Below are positions 51,102-59,699 of a stretch of 64,000 nt of DNA, one piece after another; the stretch's first letter is position 1, and each line of letters begins with the position of its first letter. Below the pieces are notes generated by a model. It saw only the letters and a list, made by a program, of their open reading frames with translations, ran no database searches and was not told the DNA's origin. The DNA comes from Saccharothrix luteola (GTDB taxonomy: Bacteria; Actinomycetota; Actinomycetes; Mycobacteriales; Pseudonocardiaceae). Made by a program: the position numbers and the translations under genes. The DNA lies in NCBI RefSeq assembly GCF_020859565.1, contig NZ_JAJHUO010000011.1, forward strand, positions 98,597 to 162,596, read 5' to 3'.

Positions 51102-52213
51102 TGCGCGCCCGGACCGCCGCGCTCGCCGCGACGACCGTGGCGGCGGGTTCCAGCGGGTACGTGGTCGCGGCGGTCGTGACCGAGGTGGCCGCCGACCACG
51201 GCGTCACCACCGCCGCGGCGGGCCAGACGATCACCGCGTTCGCCCTGGCCTACGCGGTCGGCTCGCCCGTGCTGGCGATGCTCACCGCGCGGTTCGAACG
51301 GCGGGCCCTGCTGGTGGCCGCACTGCTGGTCGCCGCGCTGGGCAACCTCGGCGCGGCGCTGGCGCCGACGTTGGACCTGCTGCTGGCGGCCCGGGTGCTC
51401 ACCGCGTGCGGTGCGGCGCTGGCCACCCCGGCGGCCACGGCGGTGGCCGCCCAGCTCAACCCCGGCCACCAGGCCAAGGCGATGGCGGTGGTGACGGCGG
51501 GCCTGACCGCGGCCACGCTGCTGGGCGTGCCCGCCGGGCGGTTCGTCGCCGATCGGCACGGTTACCGGGCGGCGTTCGTGCTGGTGGCCGTGTTGTGCGT
51601 GATCGCGGCGCTGGTGGTGCGGTCGGCCGTGCCGCCGGTGCGCCCGGGACCGGCGGTCGGGTTCCGGCAACGGCTCGCGCCGCTGGCCGACCCGCCCGTG
51701 CAACGGCTGCTGGCCGTGTCGCTGCTGGCCTGCCTGGCCACGTTCAGCGTCTACGGCTACCTGGGCCCGATCACCGGCCACCCGCCGGACGGCGGCCACC
51801 TGCTCGCCTACGGCGTCGGCGGTGTGCTGGGCAACGCGATCGGCGGCGTCGCGGCGGACCGCCACGGGCCGCGCACACCGCTGCTGGTGGCGCTGGCCGG
51901 CTGCGCGGCGGTGCTCGTGGTGCTGCCGACGCTGTTGGCCGGGCTGACGGCGTTCGTCGTGATGGCCGCGTGGGGCGCGTTGTTCTGGGCGTTCAACCCT
52001 CCCCTGTTCGCGGCCCTGGTGGCGGTGGACCCGGACCGGGCGAACCTCCTGCTCGCCCTGAACGCGTCCGCCATCTACACGGGCATCGCTGGCGCGGGTG
52101 TGCTCGGCGGGGCGGTAGCCGCACCGGCCGTGCCCCTGGTGGGCGCCGCCGTCGCCGTCGCGGCCTTCGTGATCGCCGCCACGAACCGCGAGAGGGGGCT
52201 GGTGACGCGCTGA
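51101..52213 (+). CDS. MFS transporter (DHA-type exporter)
   Basis: Major facilitator of 370 residues with about 11-12 hydrophobic helices. GSSGYVVAAVVTEVAADHGV at the N-terminus, LTARFERRALL in the loop between helices 2 and 3 and LLAARVLTACGAALATPAATAVAAQL in helices 4-5 match the drug:H+ antiporter type related to arabinose efflux permeases. It is somewhat shorter than the usual 400 residues. Coupled by TGATG to the upstream protein. Confidence 0.9.
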   Translation: MRARTAALAATTVAAGSSGYVVAAVVTEVAADHGVTTAAAGQTITAFALAYAVGSPVLAMLTARFERRALLVAALLVAALGNLGAALAPTLDLLLAARVLTACGAALATPAATAVAAQLNPGHQAKAMAVVTAGLTAATLLGVPAGRFVADRHGYRAAFVLVAVLCVIAALVVRSAVPPVRPGPAVGFRQRLAPLADPPVQRLLAVSLLACLATFSVYGYLGPITGHPPDGGHLLAYGVGGVLGNAIGGVAADRHGPRTPLLVALAGCAAVLVVLPTLLAGLTAFVVMAAWGALFWAFNPPLFAALVAVDPDRANLLLALNASAIYTGIAGAGVLGGAVAAPAVPLVGAAVAVAAFVIAATNRERGLVTR

Positions 52214-52229
52214 TCGACGCGATCCGGGT

Positions 52230-52242
52230 TAGGTTTGCCCGC
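52230..52242 (+). promoter_or_regulatory. Leaderless -10 of the LigD-type polymerase gene
   Basis: TAGGTT (52230-52235) lies 7 bases before ATG 52243 and there is no ribosome site, so a leaderless transcript is likely. Confidence 0.5.
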
Positions 52243-53187
52243 ATGGCCGGAAAGGTGCCTTCGGTGGAGCTGGAGGTCGGGGACCGCGTCGTGCGGATCT
52301 CGAACCCGGATCGCGTCTACTTCCCCGCGCGCGGGGAGACCAAGCTCGACCTAGCCAACTACTACCTGTCGGTCGGCGACGGCATCGTGCGCGCGCTGCG
52401 CGAGCGGCCGTGCATGATGCACCGCTTCCCGTCCGGGGTGGCCGGCGAGAAGGTGCACCAGAAGCGGCTGCCCGGCGGCGCGCCGCCGTGGGTGCGGACC
52501 GTGCGCGTGCACTTCCCCCGGTACGACCGGCACGCCGACGAGCTGTGCGTGACCGACGTGGCGGACGTGGTGTGGGCGGTGCAGATGTCGACGGTGGAGT
52601 TCCACCCGTGGAACTCGCGCAGCGCCGACACGGAGAAGCCGGACGAGTGGCGCATCGACCTCGACCCGATGCCGGACTGCCCGTTCGACCGGGTGCGGCG
52701 CGTCGCGCACGTGGCGCACGAGGTGCTGGACGACCTGGGCGCGGTGGGCTGGCCGAAGACCTCGGGCGGGTCCGGGCTGCACATCTACGTGCGGATCAAG
52801 CCGGAGTGGGGTTTCGCCGACGTGCGGCGGGCGGCGCTGGCGTTCGCCCGCGAGGTGGAGCGGCGCGCGCCCGACGACGTGACCACGGCGTGGTGGCGGC
52901 GCGACCGCGACCCGCGCAGCCTGTTCGTCGACTACAACCAGAACGCCCGCGACCACACGATCGCCAGCGCGTACTCGGTGCGCGGCGTGCCGGAGGCGAC
53001 CGTGTCCACGCCCGTGCGGTGGGACGAGATCGACTCGCTGGACCCGCGCGACTTCACCATCGCCACGGTGCCCGCCCGGTTCGCGGAGCTGGGCGACCTG
53101 CACGCCGGGATCGACGACGCGGTGTTCTCGCTGGAGCCGTTGCTGGAGTGGGCCGACCGCGACGGGCTCGACGACGTGCCGGAGTGA
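52243..53187 (+). CDS. LigD-type polymerase/primase domain protein
   Basis: Stand-alone archaeo-eukaryotic primase-fold polymerase of 314 residues, as in the polymerase domain of bacterial non-homologous end-joining ligase D. Catalytic acids in WRIDLDPMPD (about 142-149), the His in SGGSGLHIYVRIKP (about 185) and the third acid in SLFVDYNQN (about 228). KxKRLPGG-like sequence at about 72 and STVEFHPWNSR at about 122 are conserved in LigD. The ligase and nuclease domains and a Ku gene are not in the window. It converges on a PrimPol gene with a 16-base gap. Confidence 0.93.
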   Translation: MAGKVPSVELEVGDRVVRISNPDRVYFPARGETKLDLANYYLSVGDGIVRALRERPCMMHRFPSGVAGEKVHQKRLPGGAPPWVRTVRVHFPRYDRHADELCVTDVADVVWAVQMSTVEFHPWNSRSADTEKPDEWRIDLDPMPDCPFDRVRRVAHVAHEVLDDLGAVGWPKTSGGSGLHIYVRIKPEWGFADVRRAALAFAREVERRAPDDVTTAWWRRDRDPRSLFVDYNQNARDHTIASAYSVRGVPEATVSTPVRWDEIDSLDPRDFTIATVPARFAELGDLHAGIDDAVFSLEPLLEWADRDGLDDVPE

Positions 53188-53203
53188 GTCCCGGCCCCCA
53201 GCG

Positions 53204-54025
53204 TCACCGCAGCACGCGGGGCCGCCGACGACCCAGCGCGATGCCGTTCTCCACGTGGTGCAGCGCCTCGCGCCCGGTCCAGCCCTCGACGCCGTCGTGC
53301 CTCGCGGCGGCGGTCAGCAGCACCGCCATCGCGGTGGCCTCGTCCAACCAGCCCGCGCCGACCAGCTCGCCGAGCCGGCACGCCGCGGTGAACACGATGT
53401 GCGCGCGTGCGCCGGGGCGTGCTTCGCGCACGCGTTCCGCCTCGCCCTCCACCACGGCGGCGCGGTAGGCGTCGACCCGGCGCGGCGAGGACCGCTGGGT
53501 CGGGATCGGCAAATCTTCGCGCGGCGGCGGGGTCAGCACGGCGACCAGCCACTCGGGCGCGGGCGCGACCGGGGCGTCGCGCACGACCCGGTACCGGTCG
53601 TGGCCGAGCAGGGATCCGGCGGCGACCACGTACCCGCCGACGCCCCGCGTGTCGACGTGCGGCGCGATCCGGCCGGCGGTGTTGCCCAGCGGCACGTCCG
53701 GCGCCTGGAAGTAGCGGTGCTCTCCCCCGCTGGGCGTGGCGACCGTGTAGGTGTCGCGGGGGTCCTCGTCGCCGTGCTGCCAGGCTCGGCGGGCGAACGC
53801 CTCGCGGCCGTGCGGCACGTCGAGGTCCACCACCAGCAAGCCGGCTGGGCCGCACGAGATGCCGACGTTGTAGGCCCGGCGCGACCACCAGTGCCGGATC
53901 CGGTCGCGGTCCAGGGTCGCCTCGTCGTCCCAGCCGCGCAGCGCGGGCGTCTTCCCGTGCGGGCGCAGCGGCATCACGGGCCAGCCTCGCGCGGCGGCGG
54001 CCAACGCCGCCCGGTACCTGGTCAT
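53204..54025 (-). CDS. Bifunctional DNA primase/polymerase (PrimPol)
   Basis: PrimPol-domain protein of 273 residues. N-terminal ALAAAARGWPVMPLRPHGKTP, NVGISCGPAGLLVVDLDV with the catalytic acids (about 62-68), and PSGGEHRYF (about 100) with the catalytic His are family features; the C-terminal 90 residues form a helical tail. No helicase domain is fused. Such proteins occur in plasmids, phages and actinomycete chromosomes. The GGGGGA ribosome site is part of a 7-bp hairpin (54031-54058). Confidence 0.9.
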   Translation of the reverse strand: MTRYRAALAAAARGWPVMPLRPHGKTPALRGWDDEATLDRDRIRHWWSRRAYNVGISCGPAGLLVVDLDVPHGREAFARRAWQHGDEDPRDTYTVATPSGGEHRYFQAPDVPLGNTAGRIAPHVDTRGVGGYVVAAGSLLGHDRYRVVRDAPVAPAPEWLVAVLTPPPREDLPIPTQRSSPRRVDAYRAAVVEGEAERVREARPGARAHIVFTAACRLGELVGAGWLDEATAMAVLLTAAARHDGVEGWTGREALHHVENGIALGRRRPRVLR

Positions 54026-54030
54026 GCTCG

Positions 54031-54058
54031 TTCCCCCTAGTGTCGGGCAACGGGGGAA
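54031..54058 (-). promoter_or_regulatory. Hairpin covering the PrimPol ribosome site
   Basis: TTCCCCC (54031-54037) and GGGGGAA (54052-54058) form an inverted repeat with a 14-base centre. In the minus-strand message the arm nearest the ATG contains the GGGGGA ribosome site, so folding would hide it. Confidence 0.5.
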
Positions 54059-54085
54059 GCGCCGCCGATCTCCAGTCTGCCGTGC

Positions 54086-54571
54086 TCAGCGCGGCCGGTA
54101 CAGGGCCACCAGGACGCCGTGCACGGCTTCGTCGGCTCCGGTGTCCTCGGCCTGGTCCACCAGTCGTCGCAACGTCTCGCCCAGCTCACGCGCTGCGCCG
54201 TCGGAGAGCCGGAGGTGGCGCAACACCAGCACCGGTTCCCCGGGCGCCCGCCGCAACTCCTCGGCCACCGCGCCGAACAACGCCTCGGTGTGCTCCGCCG
54301 CCGGACCCGGCACCGAGATGCGGCGGGACGTGCGCTGGTAGTACTGCTCGATGCCGCCGCGCACCCGCCGCGTCTCGGCGACCCGGACCAGCCCGGCGTC
54401 GCGCAGCACCTTCAGGTGGTGGCCGACGTTGCCCTTCTGCGCGCCGAGCGACACGGCGAGTTGGCTGGTCGTCGCGGGCGCGCGGCCGAGCGCGAACAGC
54501 AGGCGCTGGCGCAGTGGGTGCGCCAACGCCTTGTACTGCTCGGGCGAGCCGATCTCCAGGACCTCGTCCAC
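54086..54571 (-). CDS. ArsR-type winged-helix regulator
   Basis: Regulator of 161 residues: EQYKALAHPLRQRLLFALGR, TSQLAVSLGAQKGNVGHHLKVLRDAGLVRVAETRRVRGG form the ArsR-like helix-turn-helix and wing, with YYQRTSRRI after it. The C-terminal half is an alpha-helical effector or dimer domain with no metal-binding cysteines. It is divergent from the S41 peptidase gene, whose promoter lies between them, and probably regulates it. Confidence 0.9.
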   Translation of the reverse strand: MDEVLEIGSPEQYKALAHPLRQRLLFALGRAPATTSQLAVSLGAQKGNVGHHLKVLRDAGLVRVAETRRVRGGIEQYYQRTSRRISVPGPAAEHTEALFGAVAEELRRAPGEPVLVLRHLRLSDGAARELGETLRRLVDQAEDTGADEAVHGVLVALYRPR

Positions 54572-54591
54572 CGGCTAAGTGTCTATATCTC

Positions 54592-54629
54592 TTGACGCTT
54601 TCGCAACGCCGCTGGTCTACTCCCCCGAC
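54592..54629 (+). promoter_or_regulatory. Leaderless promoter of the S41 peptidase gene
   Basis: TTGACG (54592-54597), an 18-base spacer and TCTACT (54616-54621) precede ATG 54630 by 8 bases; there is no ribosome site. The AT-rich GTCTATATCTC just upstream (54581-54591) may be the ArsR operator. Confidence 0.6.
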
Positions 54630-55568
54630 ATGGACACCGCAGCGATCATCGGTCGGACCCGCGAACTGCTGGTCGGGCACTACGTCTTCCCCGACGTCGC
54701 CGGGCGGCTGGACGACCTGCTCGCCGCGCGCCTGGCCGCCGGCGCCTACGGGGTGGCGACGCCGGAGGAGCTGGGCGGGGTGGTCACCGCGGACCTCCAG
54801 TCGCTGAACGGCGACCGGCACCTCCGGCTGAAGTTCCACCCCGACGAGGTGCCCGACGGCGACGACGCGGCGGTGATGCGGCAGGTGGCCCGCGAGTTCG
54901 ACCTGTCCCTGGGCGGCGTGCCGCGACTGCGGCGGTTGGCGGGCGGAGTGGTGCACCTGGAGCTGGCGCCGTCGCTGTTCCCGCTCGAGTGGGCCGCCGA
55001 GGGCATCACCGCCGCGTTCACGCTGGCGTCGCGCGGCGAGGCGTTGGTCCTCGACCTGCGCGACAACACCGGCGGCGACCCGGAGACGGTGGCGTTCGCG
55101 TGCAGCTACCTGCTCGACGAGGCGACGCACCTCAACACCATGCACGGCCGCGACGGCGAGGTGTTCCGGCAGTTCTGGAGCCAGACCCACGTGCCGGGCA
55201 GGCGGTTCGGCGGGACGAAACCGGTGTACGTGCTGACCAGCGGGAAGACGTTCTCGGGCGCCGAGGAGCTGGCGTACGACCTGCAACAGCTCGGCCGCGC
55301 CACCGTGATCGGCGAGCGCACGGGCGGCGGCGCGCACCCGCGCCGGGGCTACACCGTGCACCCGCACCTGGAGCTGACCGTCCCGACCGCGCGGGCGGTC
55401 AACCCGGTGTCGGGCACGAACTGGGAGCTGGTCGGCGTGGAACCGGACATCGCCGTCCCGGCGGCGAACGCCCTGGACCGCGCGCACCACGAGGCGTTGA
55501 CCGAACTCGACCGGCGGGGCGGCGACTCACCGGCGCTGGCGGAGGCGCGTGCCGCCTTGGCCGGGTGA
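54630..55568 (+). CDS. S41 family peptidase
   Basis: Carboxy-terminal-processing-like serine peptidase of 312 residues of the IRBP-related branch. An N-terminal helical bundle (about 1-75), then the catalytic core with LVLDLRDNTGGDPETVAF, VYVLTSGKTFSGAEELAYDLQ (candidate nucleophile Ser209) and VIGERTGGGAH. No signal peptide and no PDZ domain, unlike CtpA. Upstream ATG/GTG codons in frame exist but the promoter at 54592-54621 places the start at 54630. The likely regulator is the divergent ArsR gene. Confidence 0.9.
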   Translation: MDTAAIIGRTRELLVGHYVFPDVAGRLDDLLAARLAAGAYGVATPEELGGVVTADLQSLNGDRHLRLKFHPDEVPDGDDAAVMRQVAREFDLSLGGVPRLRRLAGGVVHLELAPSLFPLEWAAEGITAAFTLASRGEALVLDLRDNTGGDPETVAFACSYLLDEATHLNTMHGRDGEVFRQFWSQTHVPGRRFGGTKPVYVLTSGKTFSGAEELAYDLQQLGRATVIGERTGGGAHPRRGYTVHPHLELTVPTARAVNPVSGTNWELVGVEPDIAVPAANALDRAHHEALTELDRRGGDSPALAEARAALAG

Positions 55569-55613
55569 GGTCGCCGAACGGCTCCGGGTCGGGTTCGCCG
55601 GACGGGCGCGGAG

Positions 55614-56060
55614 GTGTGCCGGCGCGTGCCGGACCAGCGCACCAACGAGGATCTCCTACCGGGATGTCGGTGGCGCACCCGGCCCGCCGTGCACTTCCGG
55701 TTTGACGGCGGGTACGGCGTCGCGTCGGGCAGGGCGATGGCGGAGAGCGCGGCCGCCCGGTTCGTGCGGGCGGCGGGCACGGCAGGCGCGGCCTTGATCA
55801 GCTGTTCGTTCGCGGAGATCCACCAGACCTGCGACAGCGGCCGGCTGGAGGACTTCGACGTCTCGACGACCCGCGACCAGGCGGTGAAACTGCACTTCTC
55901 CAGCAGTGACGGCGCGGCGCACTACGTCACCGTGCTCAACGCCTTCCCCAACGGGCGCAGCTCCCGCCCACCACCTCCACGTGATCATCTCGTGATCGAG
56001 TGTGGCGAGAGGATCTCCCGACCGGAAGGGCCGGGCGGTGACGGTAAGACGCCCGGATAA
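55614..56060 (+). CDS. Hypothetical protein, possibly truncated
   Basis: Open frame of 148 codons from GTG 55614 (an internal ATG is at 55736). Third positions are G/C-rich to about 55970, where the pattern breaks into PPPPRDH, so the end may be frameshifted or degraded. Visible segments include SCSFAEIHQTCDSGRLEDFD and AVKLHFSSSDGAAHYVTVLNAF. No family recognised. It lies between the S41 peptidase and the EF-hand gene. Confidence 0.4.
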   Translation: MCRRVPDQRTNEDLLPGCRWRTRPAVHFRFDGGYGVASGRAMAESAAARFVRAAGTAGAALISCSFAEIHQTCDSGRLEDFDVSTTRDQAVKLHFSSSDGAAHYVTVLNAFPNGRSSRPPPPRDHLVIECGERISRPEGPGGDGKTPG

Positions 56061-56141
56061 CCCCCGCGTGCGGGACGGCGTTCATCCCATCGGGCAGTGA
56101 TAATGACCTCCCGGTCCCATAACATGGTTCTAGGGGGCGCT

Positions 56142-56690
56142 ATGAATCGCAATGAGGTCATGGAAGACGGTGACCTCGTCGAAAGATTCGTGCGCCGACT
56201 CCTGTTGTTCGATTCCAACGCCGATGGCATCGTGCGGCGGCGCGACGTGGCCGCGGTCGCCGACCGGCTGATCCGGGCCTTCCGCGTCGACACCCAGTCG
56301 ATCGGCGCCGAACGGATCCGCAGCGCGTACGAGATGCTGTCGCTGGCCTTGCTCGCGGACTTCGGCGACCTGGCCCGGGATGAGGTCTCGATGCCGGGGT
56401 TCACCGCGGCGCTGGCCGCCGACCCGGCCCGGATGGCAGGCCTCGGCCGCCGGATCGCCCGCGCCGACGCCTCCGCCGTGCGCGAGTGCCTCGCGCAGGT
56501 CGGCGCGGTCGTGAAGGCCGAGCACGTCGCCGAGGTGATCGTGGTGCTCGGCGCGCACCCGGGCCACCAGCCGGTGATCCAGCAGGCGCTGGAGCGCGAC
56601 GGCGCGCTGATCCGGTTGGCCGCCATGATCCGCCCGTTCTCCGACCACTTCACCGGTTGCGGCTACCCCGGGCTCTACGGCCGGCCATGA
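56142..56690 (+). CDS. EF-hand-like protein with one recognisable loop
   Basis: Protein of 182 residues from ATG 56142 (GGGGG site 5 bases upstream). One EF-hand-like loop, DSNADGIVRRRD (about 24-35), follows the helix ERFVRRLLLF. The remaining three positions expected in a calerythrin-like four-hand protein are degenerate (for example DLARDEVSMPGF). It may bind at most one calcium and be a structural relative of the protein at 7999. Confidence 0.75.
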   Translation: MNRNEVMEDGDLVERFVRRLLLFDSNADGIVRRRDVAAVADRLIRAFRVDTQSIGAERIRSAYEMLSLALLADFGDLARDEVSMPGFTAALAADPARMAGLGRRIARADASAVRECLAQVGAVVKAEHVAEVIVVLGAHPGHQPVIQQALERDGALIRLAAMIRPFSDHFTGCGYPGLYGRP

Positions 56691-56870
56691 GGTCGCGGAC
56701 ATGGCGGAATCGGACGACCAGTACGACGCGCTGGCGTGCCACCGCGGTCCCCGAGAACGGGCGCGGTGAGGAGTTCCGGGGTCCGCTGCGCCGCAGCCCG
56801 AGCTTCGCGGTCTTCACCGGTCGCGCCTGATCCGGGTCCCGCTGTCGGACCCGGATGGCAGGATTTCCCC

Positions 56871-59699
56871 GTGACCGTTCCCGCCGTGCTGCGCACGCTG
56901 GCCCGCCTCAGCGCGTCCGAGCAGCCCCAGCGGGTGCAGCTCGACCTGACCAAGACGGCCGGGCTCGTGTGGATGGGCGCCGACGAGTCCGCGTGGCGCA
57001 CGATCACCGAGGGCGGGCAGCTGCCGAGCTGGACGCCGGTGCCGTGGACCGCGCGGCCGGACCAGCACGCGACCGTCGACCGGTTGGCGTCGTTCGACGC
57101 GTTGCACCAGGAAGACCGGCTGCTTCGGCTCGGGTGGGCGTTCCTGTGCGGACCGACGACGGTGAACGGCCAGCGCAGGCGCGTGTGCCTGCCGCTGGTG
57201 TCGCGGCCGGTCCGGCTGCACCCGGCGGGGTGGCGCACCTACGTGTTCCAGGTCGCCGGCGACGTCGGGATGTTCCCGTTGCTGGACGACTGGTCCAAGG
57301 CGGCGGAGCTGGAGACGCGGCTGGCCAGGGGCACCGAGTGGATCAAGGCGACGCTGGCCGCGAGCGGGTTCGACGACGTCCCGGTGCTCGGGCCGAAGCA
57401 CGACCCGCGCGGGCTGATCGGCGGTGACGAGTTGGTCGTGGTGGCCGGGGCCGGGCTGCACGCGGGCGAGCCGGTGGTCAGCACCGAGCGCGGCGCCGCG
57501 CTCTACACGTGGGCGCGCCGCGCCGGGGTGGAGCAGACCGCGCTGGCCGGGCTGTACTCGTCGGCTGAGGACGCCGCGGTCGACCACGACGACGTGGTGC
57601 ACGGCCCGTTGCCGTTGAGCCCGAGCCAGCGGGCGGCGGTGGTGGCGGCCCGCACCGCGCCGGTGACCGTGATCGGCGGGCCGCCGGGCAGCGGCAAGAC
57701 GCACACCCTGGCCGCGATCGCGCTGGACGCGGTGGCGTCGGGCCGTTCGGTGCTGCTGGCCAGCCGGACCCGCAACGCCGCCGACGTGCTCGGCGAGGCG
57801 TTGCGGCGCGCGGGCGGGCCGGTGCCGGTGCTGTTCGGCGACTCCGAGCTGCGGCAGGAGATGGCGCGCGACCTGAGCGCCGGGCTGGCCGCCACCACCG
57901 TGAAGGGCGAGCTGGAGCAGCTGGACCGCAGCCGGAAGAGCGCGGTGGCGGCGGTCGCGCGGATCGAACGCGCGGTGCGCGAGGCGTTGCGGGACGAGGA
58001 GCTGGTCGAGGCGGCGGTGCGGTTCGAGGCGCTGATGCCGGCGCACCGGATCGTGACGCCACGCGCGTTCGACGAGGGCGTGGACTTCGAACGGCTGCAC
58101 GGGTTGCTGCGCCCGCGCCACGGGCTGTTCGGCCGGTGGCGGACGCGGTGGGCGGTCCGGTCGGCGCGGCGGCTGACGGGCGCGGCGGACGACGTGGACG
58201 TGGCGGACCTGGAAGCGGCGGTGCGGGCCGCGGAGCAGTCCGCCGCGCAGGTCCGGGTCGCCGCGAACGGCGGCACGTCGCTGGAGGCGCTGCGAGGGCT
58301 CCTGGCCGAGGAGGACGCGCGCGGGCACACCGCCATCGCCGCGTGGCTGGCCACCCTGGCGGTGAGCCGTCGTGGCGCGGGGCCGCGGCGCGCGGTGGCG
58401 GCGTTGGCCACGGCGTTGCGGTCGGGCCGGGCGGCGCGGCGGCGGGCGTTGGCGGACGTCTCGACCTCGGACCTGGTGCAGGCCCTGCCGCTGTGGGTGG
58501 GGACGTTGGCCGACGTGGAGGACATCCTGCCCGCCGTGCCGGGCGCGTTCGACCTGGTCGTGATCGACGAGGCGAGCCACGTGGACCAGCCGCTGGCGGC
58601 GCCCGCGCTGCTGCGCGGCCGACGGGTGGTGATCGGCGGCGACCCGCGCCAGCTGCGGCACGTGTCGTTCGTCGGCGAGCAGGCCGTGCGCGAGGCGTTG
58701 ACCGCGGAGGGCACGGAGTCGTTGGCGGACCGGCTGGACGTGCCGAAGGTCAGCCTGTTCGACGCGGGCGCGGCGGCGGCCGGCGTGCACTGGTTGACCG
58801 AGCACCACCGCTGCGCGCCGCACCTGATCGGGTTCGCCGCGACCCGGTTCTACGAGGGCCGGATCGCGCTGCTCACCACGCACCCGTCGATCGCGGACGT
58901 GGACTGCATCGACGTCGAGCACGTCGAAGGCGTCCGCGACGACAAGGGAGTGAACGAGGTCGAGGTGGACGCGGTGCTCGCGCACCTGCGCCGCCGGATC
59001 GCCGCCGGCGTCCGCTCGATCGGGGTCGTGACGCCGTTCCGGGCGCAGGCGGACGCGTTGGAACAGGCCCTGCTCGACCGGCTCAGCCTGGACGAGATCA
59101 CCACGGGCGGGGTGCGGGTCGGCACCGTGCACGGCGTGCAGGGCTCGGAGTTCGACGAGGTCGTGATCAGCCTGGCGCTGACCGACTCCGACCGGCCGGC
59201 GGCCTGGCGGTTCGCCAACGACCGCAACCTGCTGGCCGTGCTCACCACACGGGCACGACGGCTCGCCCACGTCATCACGTCGGCCGCCGAGCCGGTCGGG
59301 CTCGTCGGCGAGTACCTGCGGCACGCCGAGGTCCCGCCGACCGAGACCGAGGGCGCCGCGCCGTCCGACGAGTGGACCGCGCGGTTGGCCGCGGAGCTGG
59401 CCGGGCTCGGCCTGGCGGCGCGCACCGGCTACCCGGTCGGCCAGTGGCGGGTCGACCTCGTGGTGGGCGAACGCGGGTCGGCCGTCGCCCTGGACACCCG
59501 GCCGCACCCGGACGGCGCCGGGGCGCACCTGGCCCGTTGGCGTGCCCTGCGCGGCGCGGGCTGGCGGGTGCACGACGCGTTCCCCAGCCGCTTCGGCGGC
59601 GACCCGGCGCGGGCGGCGGTGGAGTTGGCGCAGGAACTCGGGCCGGTGTCGACTACGCCCGCGCGCGCAGCCAGTCCAACGCCGACGGAGCGGACGTGA
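56871..59699 (+). CDS. SF1 (Upf1/Dna2-like) DNA or RNA helicase with possible nuclease-like C-terminus
   Basis: Large ATPase of 942 residues from GTG 56871. An N-terminal domain (about 1-245) without recognised fold; Walker A GGPPGSGKTHT (269-279); an inserted coiled region (about 330-500); Walker B VVIDEASHVDQPLA (about 563); GGDPRQLRHVSF; TEHHRCAPHL; and VGTVHGVQGSEFDEVVISLALTDSD, the motif V of AAA_12 helicases. The last 90 residues, with YPVGQWRVDLVVGERGSAVALD and RWRALRGAGWRVHDAF, resemble DUF559/Vsr-like endonuclease domains, but the acidic active site is incomplete. A role in repair or defence is inference. Its end overlaps the convergent hydrolase gene by 47 bases. Confidence 0.87.
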   Translation: MTVPAVLRTLARLSASEQPQRVQLDLTKTAGLVWMGADESAWRTITEGGQLPSWTPVPWTARPDQHATVDRLASFDALHQEDRLLRLGWAFLCGPTTVNGQRRRVCLPLVSRPVRLHPAGWRTYVFQVAGDVGMFPLLDDWSKAAELETRLARGTEWIKATLAASGFDDVPVLGPKHDPRGLIGGDELVVVAGAGLHAGEPVVSTERGAALYTWARRAGVEQTALAGLYSSAEDAAVDHDDVVHGPLPLSPSQRAAVVAARTAPVTVIGGPPGSGKTHTLAAIALDAVASGRSVLLASRTRNAADVLGEALRRAGGPVPVLFGDSELRQEMARDLSAGLAATTVKGELEQLDRSRKSAVAAVARIERAVREALRDEELVEAAVRFEALMPAHRIVTPRAFDEGVDFERLHGLLRPRHGLFGRWRTRWAVRSARRLTGAADDVDVADLEAAVRAAEQSAAQVRVAANGGTSLEALRGLLAEEDARGHTAIAAWLATLAVSRRGAGPRRAVAALATALRSGRAARRRALADVSTSDLVQALPLWVGTLADVEDILPAVPGAFDLVVIDEASHVDQPLAAPALLRGRRVVIGGDPRQLRHVSFVGEQAVREALTAEGTESLADRLDVPKVSLFDAGAAAAGVHWLTEHHRCAPHLIGFAATRFYEGRIALLTTHPSIADVDCIDVEHVEGVRDDKGVNEVEVDAVLAHLRRRIAAGVRSIGVVTPFRAQADALEQALLDRLSLDEITTGGVRVGTVHGVQGSEFDEVVISLALTDSDRPAAWRFANDRNLLAVLTTRARRLAHVITSAAEPVGLVGEYLRHAEVPPTETEGAAPSDEWTARLAAELAGLGLAARTGYPVGQWRVDLVVGERGSAVALDTRPHPDGAGAHLARWRALRGAGWRVHDAFPSRFGGDPARAAVELAQELGPVSTTPARAASPTPTERT

